Below are positions 1-7,554 of a DNA stretch of 11,845 nucleotides, piece after piece. The notes under the pieces were generated by a model. The model had not been told where the DNA came from, did not search any database, and worked only from the letters and a program-made list of their open reading frames with translations. The translations under genes and the position numbers were made by a program. Source of the DNA: JAIBBG01 sp043748015 (GTDB lineage Bacteria > Bacteroidota > Bacteroidia > Flavobacteriales_D > Sanyastnellaceae); the NCBI GenBank assembly GCA_043748015.1, contig JAYTOA010000050.1, positions 1 through 11,845 of the forward strand, read 5' to 3'. Every line of letters begins with the position of its first letter. Within the stretch, counting starts at the first letter, position 1.

Positions 1-1053
1 GTCATGACCATCGGCTCTGCTGTTGAAGGTGTTTTGCTTTCCTTTGGTCTCGCCGACAAAATCAACCAACTCAAACTCGAAAAAGAAGAGTCGGATGCGC
101 TTCGTATAGCAGCCATTGAAAGTCAGAATGAGGTGCTGGAAGTCAAAGTGCATGAGCGCACACTCGAATTAGAAGATGCCAAAGACCACATCCAGTCGCA
201 GTATGATCACTTGCGCATCGCGCAAAAGCAACTGGTAGAATCCGAAAAGCTTGCCGGGCTTGGTCAGATGACAGCCGGTATTGCTCACGAACTAAATAAT
301 CCAATCAATTTCGTTACTTCGAATGTGGGTCCGCTTCATCGCGATATCGAAGATGTTGTAAGTCTCCTGAACGATTACCAAAATCTTCCCGAAGATGCAA
401 CTTCAGAACAGATTCGAGAATTGAAAACGAAGTATGAATCTGTCGGTATCGACTATGTTCAAAAAGAAATTCATCTCCTGCTCAACGGTATTGAAGAGGG
501 TTCAAGGCGCACTGCTGAAATCGTACGAGGATTGAGAATTTTCGCAAGAGCCGATAAAGATGTTCTTGTTTCTTCCAATATCAATGAATGTCTGCAATCT
601 ACGATTGTCGTGATGAAGAGCGTTACAAAAGGGGAGGTTACTGTTACGCGCGAATTCGATGACGCAATGCCGCCTATCGAGTGCTTCCCGGGTAAGCTCA
701 ATCAGGTAATCGCGAATCTCATCAGCAATGCCACACAGGCAACGAAGCTTCCCGGTAGAAATGCCATCAGTAGAAATGTTACCGTTCGATCCTACTTCGA
801 CGAAAATGAAGTCTGTATTTCGGTAAAAGACAATGGCTGTGGTATCAGCGAAGAAGTCAAAGAGAAATTATTCGTTCCTTTTTTCACCACCAAGGCAGTT
901 GGAGAAGGAACCGGTCTCGGGCTTTCTATCGCCCTCGGAATAATTGAGGAACATCAAGGAACGATAGAAGTCTTATCAACACCCGGAGAAGGTAGCGAGT
1001 TTATTATACATTTGCCTAGAACCCGAAAGGGTGAAAGCCTTTCAGCCGCATAG
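1..1053 (+). CDS. Sensor histidine kinase, C-terminal part (5' end outside window)
   Basis: This is the cytoplasmic kinase half of a membrane sensor. The frame is open to base 1, so the Met at base 4 is probably internal. The first residues (GSAVEGVLLSFGLADKIN) resemble the last helix of the 7TM-DISM sensor domain, so the missing part should hold seven membrane helices and perhaps an extracytoplasmic ligand domain. Counting from Met4: a charged coiled-coil linker lies at about residues 20-85. The HisKA H-box is GIAHELNNP, with phosphoacceptor H95. The ATP-binding domain has an N-box around N241 (LISNAT), a G1 box DNGCGI at 276-281, and a G2 box GEGTGLGLSIA at 300-310. The catalytic motifs are intact. 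The protein should autophosphorylate and pass phosphate to a receiver domain, and the next two genes, 22 nt downstream, both encode one. The stimulus cannot be read from this window. The kinase call is very secure; the 7TM-DISM assignment rests on a short edge segment. Confidence 0.93.
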   Translation, partial: VMTIGSAVEGVLLSFGLADKINQLKLEKEESDALRIAAIESQNEVLEVKVHERTLELEDAKDHIQSQYDHLRIAQKQLVESEKLAGLGQMTAGIAHELNNPINFVTSNVGPLHRDIEDVVSLLNDYQNLPEDATSEQIRELKTKYESVGIDYVQKEIHLLLNGIEEGSRRTAEIVRGLRIFARADKDVLVSSNINECLQSTIVVMKSVTKGEVTVTREFDDAMPPIECFPGKLNQVIANLISNATQATKLPGRNAISRNVTVRSYFDENEVCISVKDNGCGISEEVKEKLFVPFFTTKAVGEGTGLGLSIALGIIEEHQGTIEVLSTPGEGSEFIIHLPRTRKGESLSAA

Positions 1054-1075
1054 CGGTTGTGTATAACGAACTAGT

Positions 1076-2161
1076 ATGAGTGACCACATAGGAATATTGT
1101 ACCTTGATGATGAGGAGCAAAACCTCTTGTCATTTAAAGCACTTTTCAGAAGAGATTTTGATGTGCACACTGCCCTGAATGCTCAGGATGCGGTGAGTAT
1201 TCTCAATAGTCACCCCATCCAGATTATTTTCTCAGATCAGAAGATGCCCGAAGTAAGTGGTGTCGAATTTTTTGAAACCATCCTTCACGATTTTCCTGAA
1301 CCGGTTAGAATTCTACTCACCGGATACGCAGATATAGAAGCCGTAATTGACGCCATCAATAAAGGGCAGGTGTATCGCTATGTAAGCAAACCATGGGATG
1401 CCAACGACTTGCGAATTTGTGTAGATAACGCCATTGAAAAATATAAACGCGACAAGGAGATCATCAATAAGAATCTGGAGCTTGAGCGCGCGAATGCTGA
1501 GCTGGAAAAATTTGTTTACAGCGCATCACATGATATGCGAGCTCCTTTGGTTACGATCAAAGGGGTTATCAATGTCGCAAGAATGGAGGCCATTGATGCA
1601 AAGGCGACGAGCTATCTCGATATGATCGAAAGAAGTACCAACAAGTTGAATGATTTTGTAAGTAATATCATCAACTATTATCAGAACAATAAAAGCGATG
1701 AGCTCACCGAAGAATTGAATTTCGATCAACTCGCGGATGAAGTTTTTGAGAAGTACAAACATTATGAAGGAAGTGAGAAGGTGACTTTCAGAAAAGATAT
1801 TTCGCAGATCGGCATTTTCAAATCGGATGAACATCGCTTGAGGATGATACTCAATAACCTAATTTCAAACGCCATTAAATTCAGCGATCAGAAGAAGGAC
1901 ATCAGTTTTATCGATTTACAAGTAGTGCAGAATAAAGACAAAGCATTGATTAAAGTTTCCGACAATGGAATTGGAATTTCGCCCAATACCTTACCCGGTA
2001 TTTTTGAAATGTTTTACGCCAACGCCGATAAAAATATAGGCACAGGTGTAGGTCTTTATATAGCCAAACAGGCGGTGAGAAAATTGGGCGGTAATATTTC
2101 TGTTAGTAGTGATTTGGGAAAGGGAACACGTTTTACATTTGAGATTCCAAATAGGGCATGA
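1076..2161 (+). CDS. Hybrid receiver-histidine kinase (REC-HisKA-HATPase)
   Basis: A soluble 361-residue protein with no signal peptide or membrane helix. The N-terminal receiver domain (about 4-120) has acidic pocket D11/D12, phosphoacceptor D54 in SDQKMP, switch residue T82 (LLTGYAD) and K105 in SKPW. A coiled-coil stretch (about 120-146) leads into a HisKA domain with H152 in SHDMRAP. A GHKL ATPase follows: N-box LISNAIKF near N265, G1 DNGIGI at 296-301, G2 GTGVGLYIA at 322-330. All catalytic residues are present, so it should accept phosphate on D54 and also act as a kinase, typical of an intermediate in a branched phosphorelay. It starts 22 nt after the upstream sensor kinase stop, and its TGA overlaps the next ATG, so the three genes are probably one transcript. 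No good Shine-Dalgarno sequence is visible before the ATG. The domain calls are very secure; the direction of phosphate flow is inference. Confidence 0.94.
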   Translation: MSDHIGILYLDDEEQNLLSFKALFRRDFDVHTALNAQDAVSILNSHPIQIIFSDQKMPEVSGVEFFETILHDFPEPVRILLTGYADIEAVIDAINKGQVYRYVSKPWDANDLRICVDNAIEKYKRDKEIINKNLELERANAELEKFVYSASHDMRAPLVTIKGVINVARMEAIDAKATSYLDMIERSTNKLNDFVSNIINYYQNNKSDELTEELNFDQLADEVFEKYKHYEGSEKVTFRKDISQIGIFKSDEHRLRMILNNLISNAIKFSDQKKDISFIDLQVVQNKDKALIKVSDNGIGISPNTLPGIFEMFYANADKNIGTGVGLYIAKQAVRKLGGNISVSSDLGKGTRFTFEIPNRA

Positions 2162-2568
2162 GCAAATTGGATGACATAGTGTTTCACCTGATCGACGATA
2201 ACGATATAGACATCGCTGTCAACACTAAACTTTTGCAGTTGTCTCAGATTTCCGAACATGTATTCAGTTACAACAGTGCTTTGTCTTTTCTTGCTGAGAT
2301 AGAAAAGAATCCAACCAGATTTCAAGACGTTAGCAATGTTGTGCTTCTGGATATTATGATGCCCAATATGAATGGTTTTGAATGTCTCGATAGATTGACA
2401 GAGTTCGATGATGACATGAAAAAGCACTTCAATGTTTATATGTTGTCGAGCAGTATCGATAGAAATGATATTCGCAGAGCAGAGTCATACGACCTCGTTC
2501 AAAAGGTGTTGGAAAAGCCGTTGGATATCTATCTCCTGAAGAAGTCGCTTCAAAGTATTTTTGAATAG
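2158..2568 (+). CDS. Single-domain response regulator (CheY-like)
   Basis: A 136-residue stand-alone receiver with no output domain. Acidic pocket residues D13/D14 lie in LIDDND. The phosphoacceptor is D65 in LLDIMMPNMNG, the switch position is S97 (or S98) in YMLSSS, and K120 lies in EKPLD. The length equals one receiver domain, so nothing is missing. The ATG overlaps the stop of the preceding REC-kinase gene (ATGA at 2158-2161), which suggests translational coupling and a fixed ratio. It could be the diffusible output of the cassette, acting by protein-protein contact, or a phosphate shuttle or sink between the two kinases. No DNA-binding domain follows: the next gene is 186 nt away, behind its own promoter-like box, and unrelated. 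Confidence 0.93.
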   Translation: MSKLDDIVFHLIDDNDIDIAVNTKLLQLSQISEHVFSYNSALSFLAEIEKNPTRFQDVSNVVLLDIMMPNMNGFECLDRLTEFDDDMKKHFNVYMLSSSIDRNDIRRAESYDLVQKVLEKPLDIYLLKKSLQSIFE

Positions 2569-2590
2569 GGGTTGTTTTCAATTTATTCGC

Positions 2591-2615
2591 GCTCTGAATG
2601 TTGTAGAGCACTTTT
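2591..2615 (+). terminator. Weak terminator-like hairpin after the signalling cassette
   Basis: GCTCT (2591-2595) can pair with AGAGC (2605-2609) across a 9-nt loop, followed by ACTTTT. It lies 22 nt after the response-regulator stop, where a terminator is expected. The stem is only 5 bp and the T-run is short, so this is a candidate only. Confidence 0.3.
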
Positions 2616-2729
2616 CTCGATGCGCTTCCGTCGTCAATCTTTCATTGTTTTCTTCCCGAAATGCGTATTCTCCTATTTTTTTCGTTGAAATTTTTCTTCC
2701 CAATACAATTCATGACCTCAATGTGGTGT

Positions 2730-2737
2730 TAAGTTTG
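2730..2737 (+). promoter_or_regulatory. Bacteroidota -7 element (TAAGTTTG) upstream of the PASTA gene
   Basis: TAAGTTTG matches all six fixed positions of the Bacteroidota -7 consensus TAnnTTTG. It lies 17 nt before the GTG start of the PASTA gene, predicting a leader of only about 12 nt. No convincing -33 TTG/TTTG is seen at the usual 17-23 nt spacing upstream, which lowers confidence. Confidence 0.45.
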
Positions 2738-2754
2738 ACCCGCGTTGAAATAAA

Positions 2755-3558
2755 GTGTCCAAACAGTTATACATACGAACTCCCGAATTTCGCAAGGCCG
2801 CGCTACGAATTACGTTGCTGTATATTGGCGTGATAGCAGTTTCGTGGTTTTATCTACGGTGGTATACTGATCATGGAAAGTTTGTGTCCGTGCCGGATAT
2901 GAAAGGCATGCTTCTCGAGGAGGCCGTCACGTCTCTGGAAGATCGCGAATTGCATTTTCTTGTCATTGATAGCCTGTACGATCGCAAAGCAAAACCAGGA
3001 ACAGTCGTGGATCAAAGTCCTTCAGCAGAAAGCCAAGTCAAGGAAGGACGTCAAGTATTTCTCACCATTTACAGATACTCACCTCCAATGGAGAAATTGG
3101 GCATAAAGGCCGGAGATTATGCTGCGGTCGCAATGATAAAATTGAAGAATAAGGGAATTGAATTTGATACGCTTTATGAGGCCAATAACATTTTTCCGGG
3201 AAGCATTATCCGCGTTACGCAGCAGGGAAGAACAATCAAACCGGAATCACTTGTTGCAAGTGGAAGTAAGGTAACCCTTGTCATTGGTCGTGTTGCAGAC
3301 TCTAAAGTAATCGTGCCGGATCTTGTCGGTCTCACTTGTGAAGAGGCGCAATCAATGCTTGATTCAATGAATCTTGCCTGCAATTGTTTATTCGAACCTG
3401 GAATAATATCGCCGACTGCACAAGATTCTGTCACTTATCGCGTTTGCAGACAGAATCCAATACATGATCCTGAAATTGGGACCTTTGCCGGAAGAACCAT
3501 CGACATTTGGCTATACAATACACCTTGTGAGACAGATTCAGGCAATGATCCAAGGTAA
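2755..3558 (+). CDS. PASTA-repeat single-pass membrane protein
   Basis: A 267-residue protein: a short basic cytoplasmic tail, one membrane helix at about residues 19-36, and an extracytoplasmic part of three PASTA-like units (about 43-107, 112-178, 185-255). The first and third have the typical VPDMKGM / VPDLVGL start, followed by an amphipathic helix (EEAVTSL, EEAQSML) and a DQSP or RQNP turn. The second is more divergent. PASTA domains generally bind peptidoglycan or muropeptides; here no kinase or transpeptidase domain is attached, so a cell-wall sensing or scaffolding role is inference. The start is a GTG: an in-frame TGA lies at 2746-2748 and the next in-frame ATG falls after the membrane helix. 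Five cysteines (195, 209, 211, 231, 258) cluster in the last repeat and tail, unusual for PASTA and suggestive of disulphides. A T9SS-type secreted protein gene starts 10 nt after the stop. Confidence 0.88.
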   Translation: MSKQLYIRTPEFRKAALRITLLYIGVIAVSWFYLRWYTDHGKFVSVPDMKGMLLEEAVTSLEDRELHFLVIDSLYDRKAKPGTVVDQSPSAESQVKEGRQVFLTIYRYSPPMEKLGIKAGDYAAVAMIKLKNKGIEFDTLYEANNIFPGSIIRVTQQGRTIKPESLVASGSKVTLVIGRVADSKVIVPDLVGLTCEEAQSMLDSMNLACNCLFEPGIISPTAQDSVTYRVCRQNPIHDPEIGTFAGRTIDIWLYNTPCETDSGNDPR

Positions 3559-3568
3559 AAAAAATGCA

Positions 3569-5503
3569 ATGAGAGCGAGAATATTTACAGTCATTCTAGT
3601 ATTGATTTTTTCATCGTATTGGGCGTCTGCACAAGAACTTGATTTGCCTTTGCATTTCAATCCAAAGCAGGCAGCGCAAATGAAGAAGGAAAGCGAATTC
3701 ACCTCTCGCGAGCACGCACGAGGTGGCGGAACATTTTCGCTTCCCTTTTTCGACGATTTTTCGCGATATTCTTTACCGACCAATGACCCATCCATTCCAA
3801 CGGATTGGCAACGTTGGTCAGATACTACGGTATTCATTAACGGAACTTTTCCAATTTCACCTCCAACAATTGGAGTGGCAACACTTGATGGTCTTGCGAG
3901 TGATGGAACACCTTACGTCGATACACTTTATTTCCCAAATATCAATGACGTACATCTCGATTGGGGTCTCGCGGACTCATTGACATCGATGCCAATCAAT
4001 CTCGCCGGTTATACAACAGACGACAGTGTGCATATCTATTTCAGTTTTGAATGTGGGGGCCGCGGCAATCAGCCGGATGCCAGCGGAGTTTTGGGTACTC
4101 AAGGCGATACTTTGGTATTGGAGTTTTATACTCCGTTGCAACAAGGAGAATGGACGAGGGTATGGTCGGTGCAAGGCGGACTTGCCATCGATACTTTTCA
4201 ACAGGTATTCGTCCACGTAAATGATGAAATTTATCTACAAGATGGATTTCGTTTTCGCTTTAAAAATTATTGCACAATGCATGGTGCAGTCGATCACTGG
4301 CACCTCGATTATGTGATTGTTGAATCAGATGTTCATCCTACGGAATTTCCATTCGATGAAGTAGCTATGCAGTATCCCAATAATACATTGTTGAATTTCG
4401 GTTATACGGCAATGCCTTGGACGCATTATTTACAAAATCCATCGCTTTATATGGGAGATAGTCTTACCTATTATCAACGCAATCTGGATTCGACTGAGAA
4501 TATTCCAACCCGCTGGAGAGTGCGCTACAATGACGTTCAGCAGATAGAAGGCAATCCGGATGTAAATGGTATCGATAACGGATTCTCTGAAATCGTTCGC
4601 ACGGTGTCTTTACAAAATTATGAGTACAACGCACCGGGTGATCTCGATTCTGCGACATTCGAAGTGTGCGTTTATTTCAATCAAACCGATGCCCATCTTC
4701 AGAATGACACAGCGTGCTTCGAGCAAAAATTTACCAACTATTATTCTTACGATGATGGCACAGCTGAACGTGCTTATGGATTGCAGAATGCCGGAGGTAA
4801 GGTTGCTATGAAATTCAATTCTGAAATGGCCGATAGTCTCACCGGCGTCTACATGTATTTCTTGCCGGTGCAGTATCTCGCCAGCGATCAATCATTCATT
4901 CTTCAGGTTTGGAATGATCAAGGGGGAACGCCAGGCAGTTTGCTCACTTCAGAGTTTGATAATTTTAATTTTTCGTTACCGCACTACTTTGAGCAGGGTC
5001 CGAATGCGTTTGTCTATTATCCATTTTTGACACCTGTCGCGATCAGTCAGGGAAATTTTTACGTGGGATATATTCAACAAAATGATGTTTCGTTGAACAT
5101 GGGACTCGACAAAAACACGTCGTCCAATACGACTAAGCTATTTTATCAACTGCAAGGGATGACCACCTGGAATGCATCAAACATTCAAGGTTCTGTTATG
5201 ATCAGGCCCGTTTTTCAGTCGGGTATACCTGATTGGGTAAGTGTTGATGAAGAGAAATCATTCATGAGTGATTTGTTTCCGAATCCCGCGAGCAACGAGA
5301 TTTCCTTCAGTATGCAAGCGGACAATGAAAAATATCGCTGTCGGATACTTGACGTTGCCGGTCGCATAGTGCGTGAAGAGTTGGTGATCAACACCGGCAA
5401 GATCACGCTCGATATTTCTCAATTGGATCGTGCTTCGTATATGCTTCAGATGGTTTCGACAAGAGATCAGCGCAATGCTGTGAGGCATTTTATAGTGAAT
5501 TGA
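3569..5503 (+). CDS. T9SS-exported protein of unknown function with C-terminal sorting domain
   Basis: From the chosen start this is a 644-residue protein. The N-terminus is a textbook Sec signal peptide: MRAR, a hydrophobic stretch, then ASA with predicted cleavage between residues 21 and 22. The last ~77 residues (about 568-644) form a type A T9SS sorting domain, with LFPNPASNEI near its start, DVAGRIV in the middle and a final beta strand RHFIVN. The protein should cross the outer membrane through the type IX system and be surface-bound or released. The body is beta-rich, with FFDDFS at residues 60-65 and TLDGL at about 105-109; I recognise no enzyme motif. ATG 3569 lies 10 nt after the PASTA stop. 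ATG 3545 is in frame and would add 8 residues before the signal peptide; the earlier in-frame ATG at 3464 would bury the signal peptide behind 35 residues and is rejected. It is likely cotranscribed with the PASTA gene. Confidence 0.88.
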   Translation: MRARIFTVILVLIFSSYWASAQELDLPLHFNPKQAAQMKKESEFTSREHARGGGTFSLPFFDDFSRYSLPTNDPSIPTDWQRWSDTTVFINGTFPISPPTIGVATLDGLASDGTPYVDTLYFPNINDVHLDWGLADSLTSMPINLAGYTTDDSVHIYFSFECGGRGNQPDASGVLGTQGDTLVLEFYTPLQQGEWTRVWSVQGGLAIDTFQQVFVHVNDEIYLQDGFRFRFKNYCTMHGAVDHWHLDYVIVESDVHPTEFPFDEVAMQYPNNTLLNFGYTAMPWTHYLQNPSLYMGDSLTYYQRNLDSTENIPTRWRVRYNDVQQIEGNPDVNGIDNGFSEIVRTVSLQNYEYNAPGDLDSATFEVCVYFNQTDAHLQNDTACFEQKFTNYYSYDDGTAERAYGLQNAGGKVAMKFNSEMADSLTGVYMYFLPVQYLASDQSFILQVWNDQGGTPGSLLTSEFDNFNFSLPHYFEQGPNAFVYYPFLTPVAISQGNFYVGYIQQNDVSLNMGLDKNTSSNTTKLFYQLQGMTTWNASNIQGSVMIRPVFQSGIPDWVSVDEEKSFMSDLFPNPASNEISFSMQADNEKYRCRILDVAGRIVREELVINTGKITLDISQLDRASYMLQMVSTRDQRNAVRHFIVN

Positions 5504-5545
5504 ACACGCATCTCATCTTCTTTTCTTCCTTCGCACATACAGGGT

Positions 5546-5553
5546 TACCTTTG
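5546..5553 (+). promoter_or_regulatory. Bacteroidota -7 element (TACCTTTG) abutting the rluD start
   Basis: TACCTTTG fits TAnnTTTG exactly and ends 4 nt before the ATG at 5558. A TTTTC tract at 5521-5525 lies 20 nt upstream, a poor -33 match. With the usual 4-6 nt between box and transcript start, transcription would begin at or next to the ATG, giving a leaderless mRNA or implying use of the second ATG at 5573. Confidence 0.6.
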
Positions 5554-5557
5554 CGCC

Positions 5558-6634
5558 ATGCAAAAAAAGCGTATGTCCGCTCCGGAAGGTGAGTTGGAAG
5601 AGGATCAGATTGAAATAAGCGCGTCAGAATCTGATGATGATTTATTCGAACACCATAGAGTAGAGGTGGATAAGGGGCAGGGCATGCTTCGTGTGGATAA
5701 ATTTCTTTTTGACAGACTTGAAAAGACTTCTCGCACACGCATTCAAGACGCATGTGACAGCGGTTTCGTAAAAGTGGGTGGCGTGCCGGTGAAGAGTAGC
5801 TATAAGATAAAGCCGTTGGATGTTATCACTATTGAGTTGCCATTTCCACTGCGCGAACTCGAACTCATTGCTGAGGATATTCCACTAGAAATCATGTTTG
5901 AAGATGAAGAGTTGATCATTTTGAATAAGCCTTCCAACATGGTAGTGCATCCTGGTCACGGCCACTATACGGGCACTTTGGTTAATGCATTGATCTTTCA
6001 TTTTCAGAATTTACCGGTGCGATCGGATGCTCATCCAGGACTGGTGCATAGACTAGATAAAAACACAACGGGTGTGATGGTGATAGCAAAAACCGATCGA
6101 TCGCTTGTAAATCTTTCCAAGCAGTTTTATGATCGCGTGATAGAGCGTCGATACGTTGCATTGGTTTGGGGTGATGTAAAAGAAGATGAAGGCACGGTGA
6201 CAGGCAATACCGGAAGAAGCATCAAGGACAGAAAAGTATTCACGGTTTTTCCTGATGGCTCGAGTGGAAAGCATGCGGTGACGCACTATAAGGTGTTGGA
6301 GAGATTTGGATATCTCACATTGGTGGAATGTAAACTGGAAACAGGTCGCACGCATCAGATACGCGTTCACATGAAGCACATCGGTCATACGCTGTTCGGC
6401 GATTATGAATATGGTGGCGATAAAATTTTAAAGGGAACAACGTTCGCTAAATACAAGCAATTCGTTCAGAATTGTTTGACGATACTTCCTCGCCAGGCCT
6501 TGCATGCTCGCTCGCTTGGCTTCAATCATCCCGTTACCGGCGAATGGATTTATTTCGAAAAAGAATTGCCGCAAGACATGAGTGAAGTGATTGAGAAGTG
6601 GAGAAATTATATAGCGGTAAATCTGGGCAGGTAA
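5558..6634 (+). CDS. rluD: RluA/RluD-family 23S rRNA pseudouridine synthase
   Basis: Isomerises uridine to pseudouridine in 23S rRNA. The E. coli namesake acts on helix 69 (U1911, U1915, U1917); that exact target set is assumed here, not seen. The 358 residues begin with an acidic low-complexity tail (about 9-40), then an S4 RNA-binding domain (about 43-105) with LRVDKFL and KVGGVPVKSSYKI, then the catalytic domain. The signature HRLDKNTTGVMVIAK places the catalytic aspartate at D167. Other family blocks are NKPSNMVVHPG (123-133), LETGRTHQIRVH (260-271) and RQALHA (312-317). Length and domain order match full RluD. Two starts are possible, 5558 or 5573 (Met6); the promoter box 4 nt upstream bears on this choice. 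It follows the T9SS gene by 54 nt on the same strand and converges with the hydrolase gene. Confidence 0.9.
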   Translation: MQKKRMSAPEGELEEDQIEISASESDDDLFEHHRVEVDKGQGMLRVDKFLFDRLEKTSRTRIQDACDSGFVKVGGVPVKSSYKIKPLDVITIELPFPLRELELIAEDIPLEIMFEDEELIILNKPSNMVVHPGHGHYTGTLVNALIFHFQNLPVRSDAHPGLVHRLDKNTTGVMVIAKTDRSLVNLSKQFYDRVIERRYVALVWGDVKEDEGTVTGNTGRSIKDRKVFTVFPDGSSGKHAVTHYKVLERFGYLTLVECKLETGRTHQIRVHMKHIGHTLFGDYEYGGDKILKGTTFAKYKQFVQNCLTILPRQALHARSLGFNHPVTGEWIYFEKELPQDMSEVIEKWRNYIAVNLGR

Positions 6635-6640
6635 GAATGC

Positions 6641-6677
6641 TCATGAACAATCATCGAGATCAAAACATTTTTCATGA
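6641..6677. repeat. Inverted repeat in the convergent gap between rluD and the hydrolase gene
   Basis: TCATGAA (6641-6647) and TTCATGA (6671-6677) are perfect 7-nt inverted copies separated by 23 nt, and TTTTT lies at 6668-6672. The 95-nt gap between the two convergent stops is a natural place for a bidirectional terminator, but the stem is AT-rich and the loop long, so function is doubtful. Confidence 0.25.
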
Positions 6678-6729
6678 TGATCCTATAACTTCTGCTGCAA
6701 AGTTGGATTTGTCAGCTTTTGACAGACAT

Positions 6730-7554
6730 TCACTCTGGCCATAGTTTCTTCGCAATGATAAATTGAATGGTTGCCTGATTCAGCAAGCGATGACCGGATT
6801 CAACCAGGTGCAAGTGTTCGTCGCTACCGATGATCTTTGAAAATTTATAACCTAGCCTCGGCGTGATGACAGAGTCATGTTTCCCAAAAATCATATTGAA
6901 TTTTATGTCGCTGCTTCTAATGATGTCGCCGAGTTTATTGAGATCTGGAAACATTTTCGCATAGATAAGCCACGCGTCATGAACCTGCCATCTTTTCTCG
7001 AGTGTATCGAGATGCACCTGCACAAAACGATGAAGTTTATCGTTGATCAATCCGAATTTGTTCAGCCATTTTGCAGTACGGAAAAGACCGGCAGGATTTT
7101 CTATGATTGAGAGATAAAGTCTTCGTCCGGTTTTTGTTTCACTCGCAAATCTGTATAGCAAATTTATTTTTAAGCCATCAGTTGCGAGTAGTAAGACGGA
7201 CTTCACACGTTGTGGCATCAATTCCATAATCATCATTGACACCCTGCCGCCCATGCTATAGCCTAAAAGATGAAATCGTTGAATGTCCAATTGATGGAGA
7301 AATGCTTCAAAAAATTCTTTCCATTCAGCTTGTTCAAGTGGTTCCTTGCCAATTCTTGCTGTAGGAAAAATACTTTCTTCGTGAGCGAAAAGGTTGATGG
7401 AAATAATTTTTTGATGCGATAGAAGTTGTGATTCGAAAATTTCAAAGTCCTCCGCTTTTCTTCCAAATCCGTGAAAACTGAAAATCACATCACTTCCTGC
7501 GCCATAGGTGATGTATTCAATGGTGAGTTCCTGATATGTAAAATAGGATTTCAT
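6730..7554 (-). CDS. Alpha/beta-fold hydrolase, substrate unknown
   Basis: A 274-residue cytoplasmic protein with no signal peptide. It has the alpha/beta hydrolase order: oxyanion-loop motif HGFG (28-31), nucleophile elbow GYSMGGR with S100, acidic residue D227 in FGKHDS, and H255 in ESGHRLL. The triad is complete and the length normal. The region between the elbow and the Asp (about 127-215) is helical and probably forms the lid that sets specificity; I do not recognise it. Candidates include esterase, thioesterase or MenH/BioH-like activities. The GYSMGGRVSMM elbow is close to that of MenH as I recall it, but this motif is not diagnostic. Its ATG overlaps the TGA of the PabA/TrpG gene by 4 nt (ATGA on the minus strand), so it is very likely cotranscribed and translationally coupled with that chorismate-pathway gene. 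The family is secure; the role is not. Confidence 0.88.
   Translation of the reverse strand: MKSYFTYQELTIEYITYGAGSDVIFSFHGFGRKAEDFEIFESQLLSHQKIISINLFAHEESIFPTARIGKEPLEQAEWKEFFEAFLHQLDIQRFHLLGYSMGGRVSMMIMELMPQRVKSVLLLATDGLKINLLYRFASETKTGRRLYLSIIENPAGLFRTAKWLNKFGLINDKLHRFVQVHLDTLEKRWQVHDAWLIYAKMFPDLNKLGDIIRSSDIKFNMIFGKHDSVITPRLGYKFSKIIGSDEHLHLVESGHRLLNQATIQFIIAKKLWPE

Noticed and set aside
2561..2833. 90-codon plus-strand frame between the response regulator and the PASTA gene
   Set aside because: It overlaps the start of the PASTA gene in another frame, its translation has no recognisable domain, and the spacer there contains promoter- and terminator-like signals instead.
3464..3568. Longer start for the T9SS protein (ATG at 3464)
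   Set aside because: It would overlap the PASTA gene by about 95 nt and place a clear signal peptide 35 residues in from the N-terminus. ATG 3569, or possibly 3545, fits far better.
4464..4891. Antisense and out-of-frame ORFs of 60-95 codons inside the T9SS gene
   Set aside because: They lie wholly within a well-supported gene and show no domain or start-site signals; treated as chance open frames, like similar ones inside carB and rluD.
6710..6724. Hairpin TGTCA-GCTTT-TGACA near the hydrolase stop
   Set aside because: A 5-bp stem without a T-run on either strand; too weak to call a terminator.
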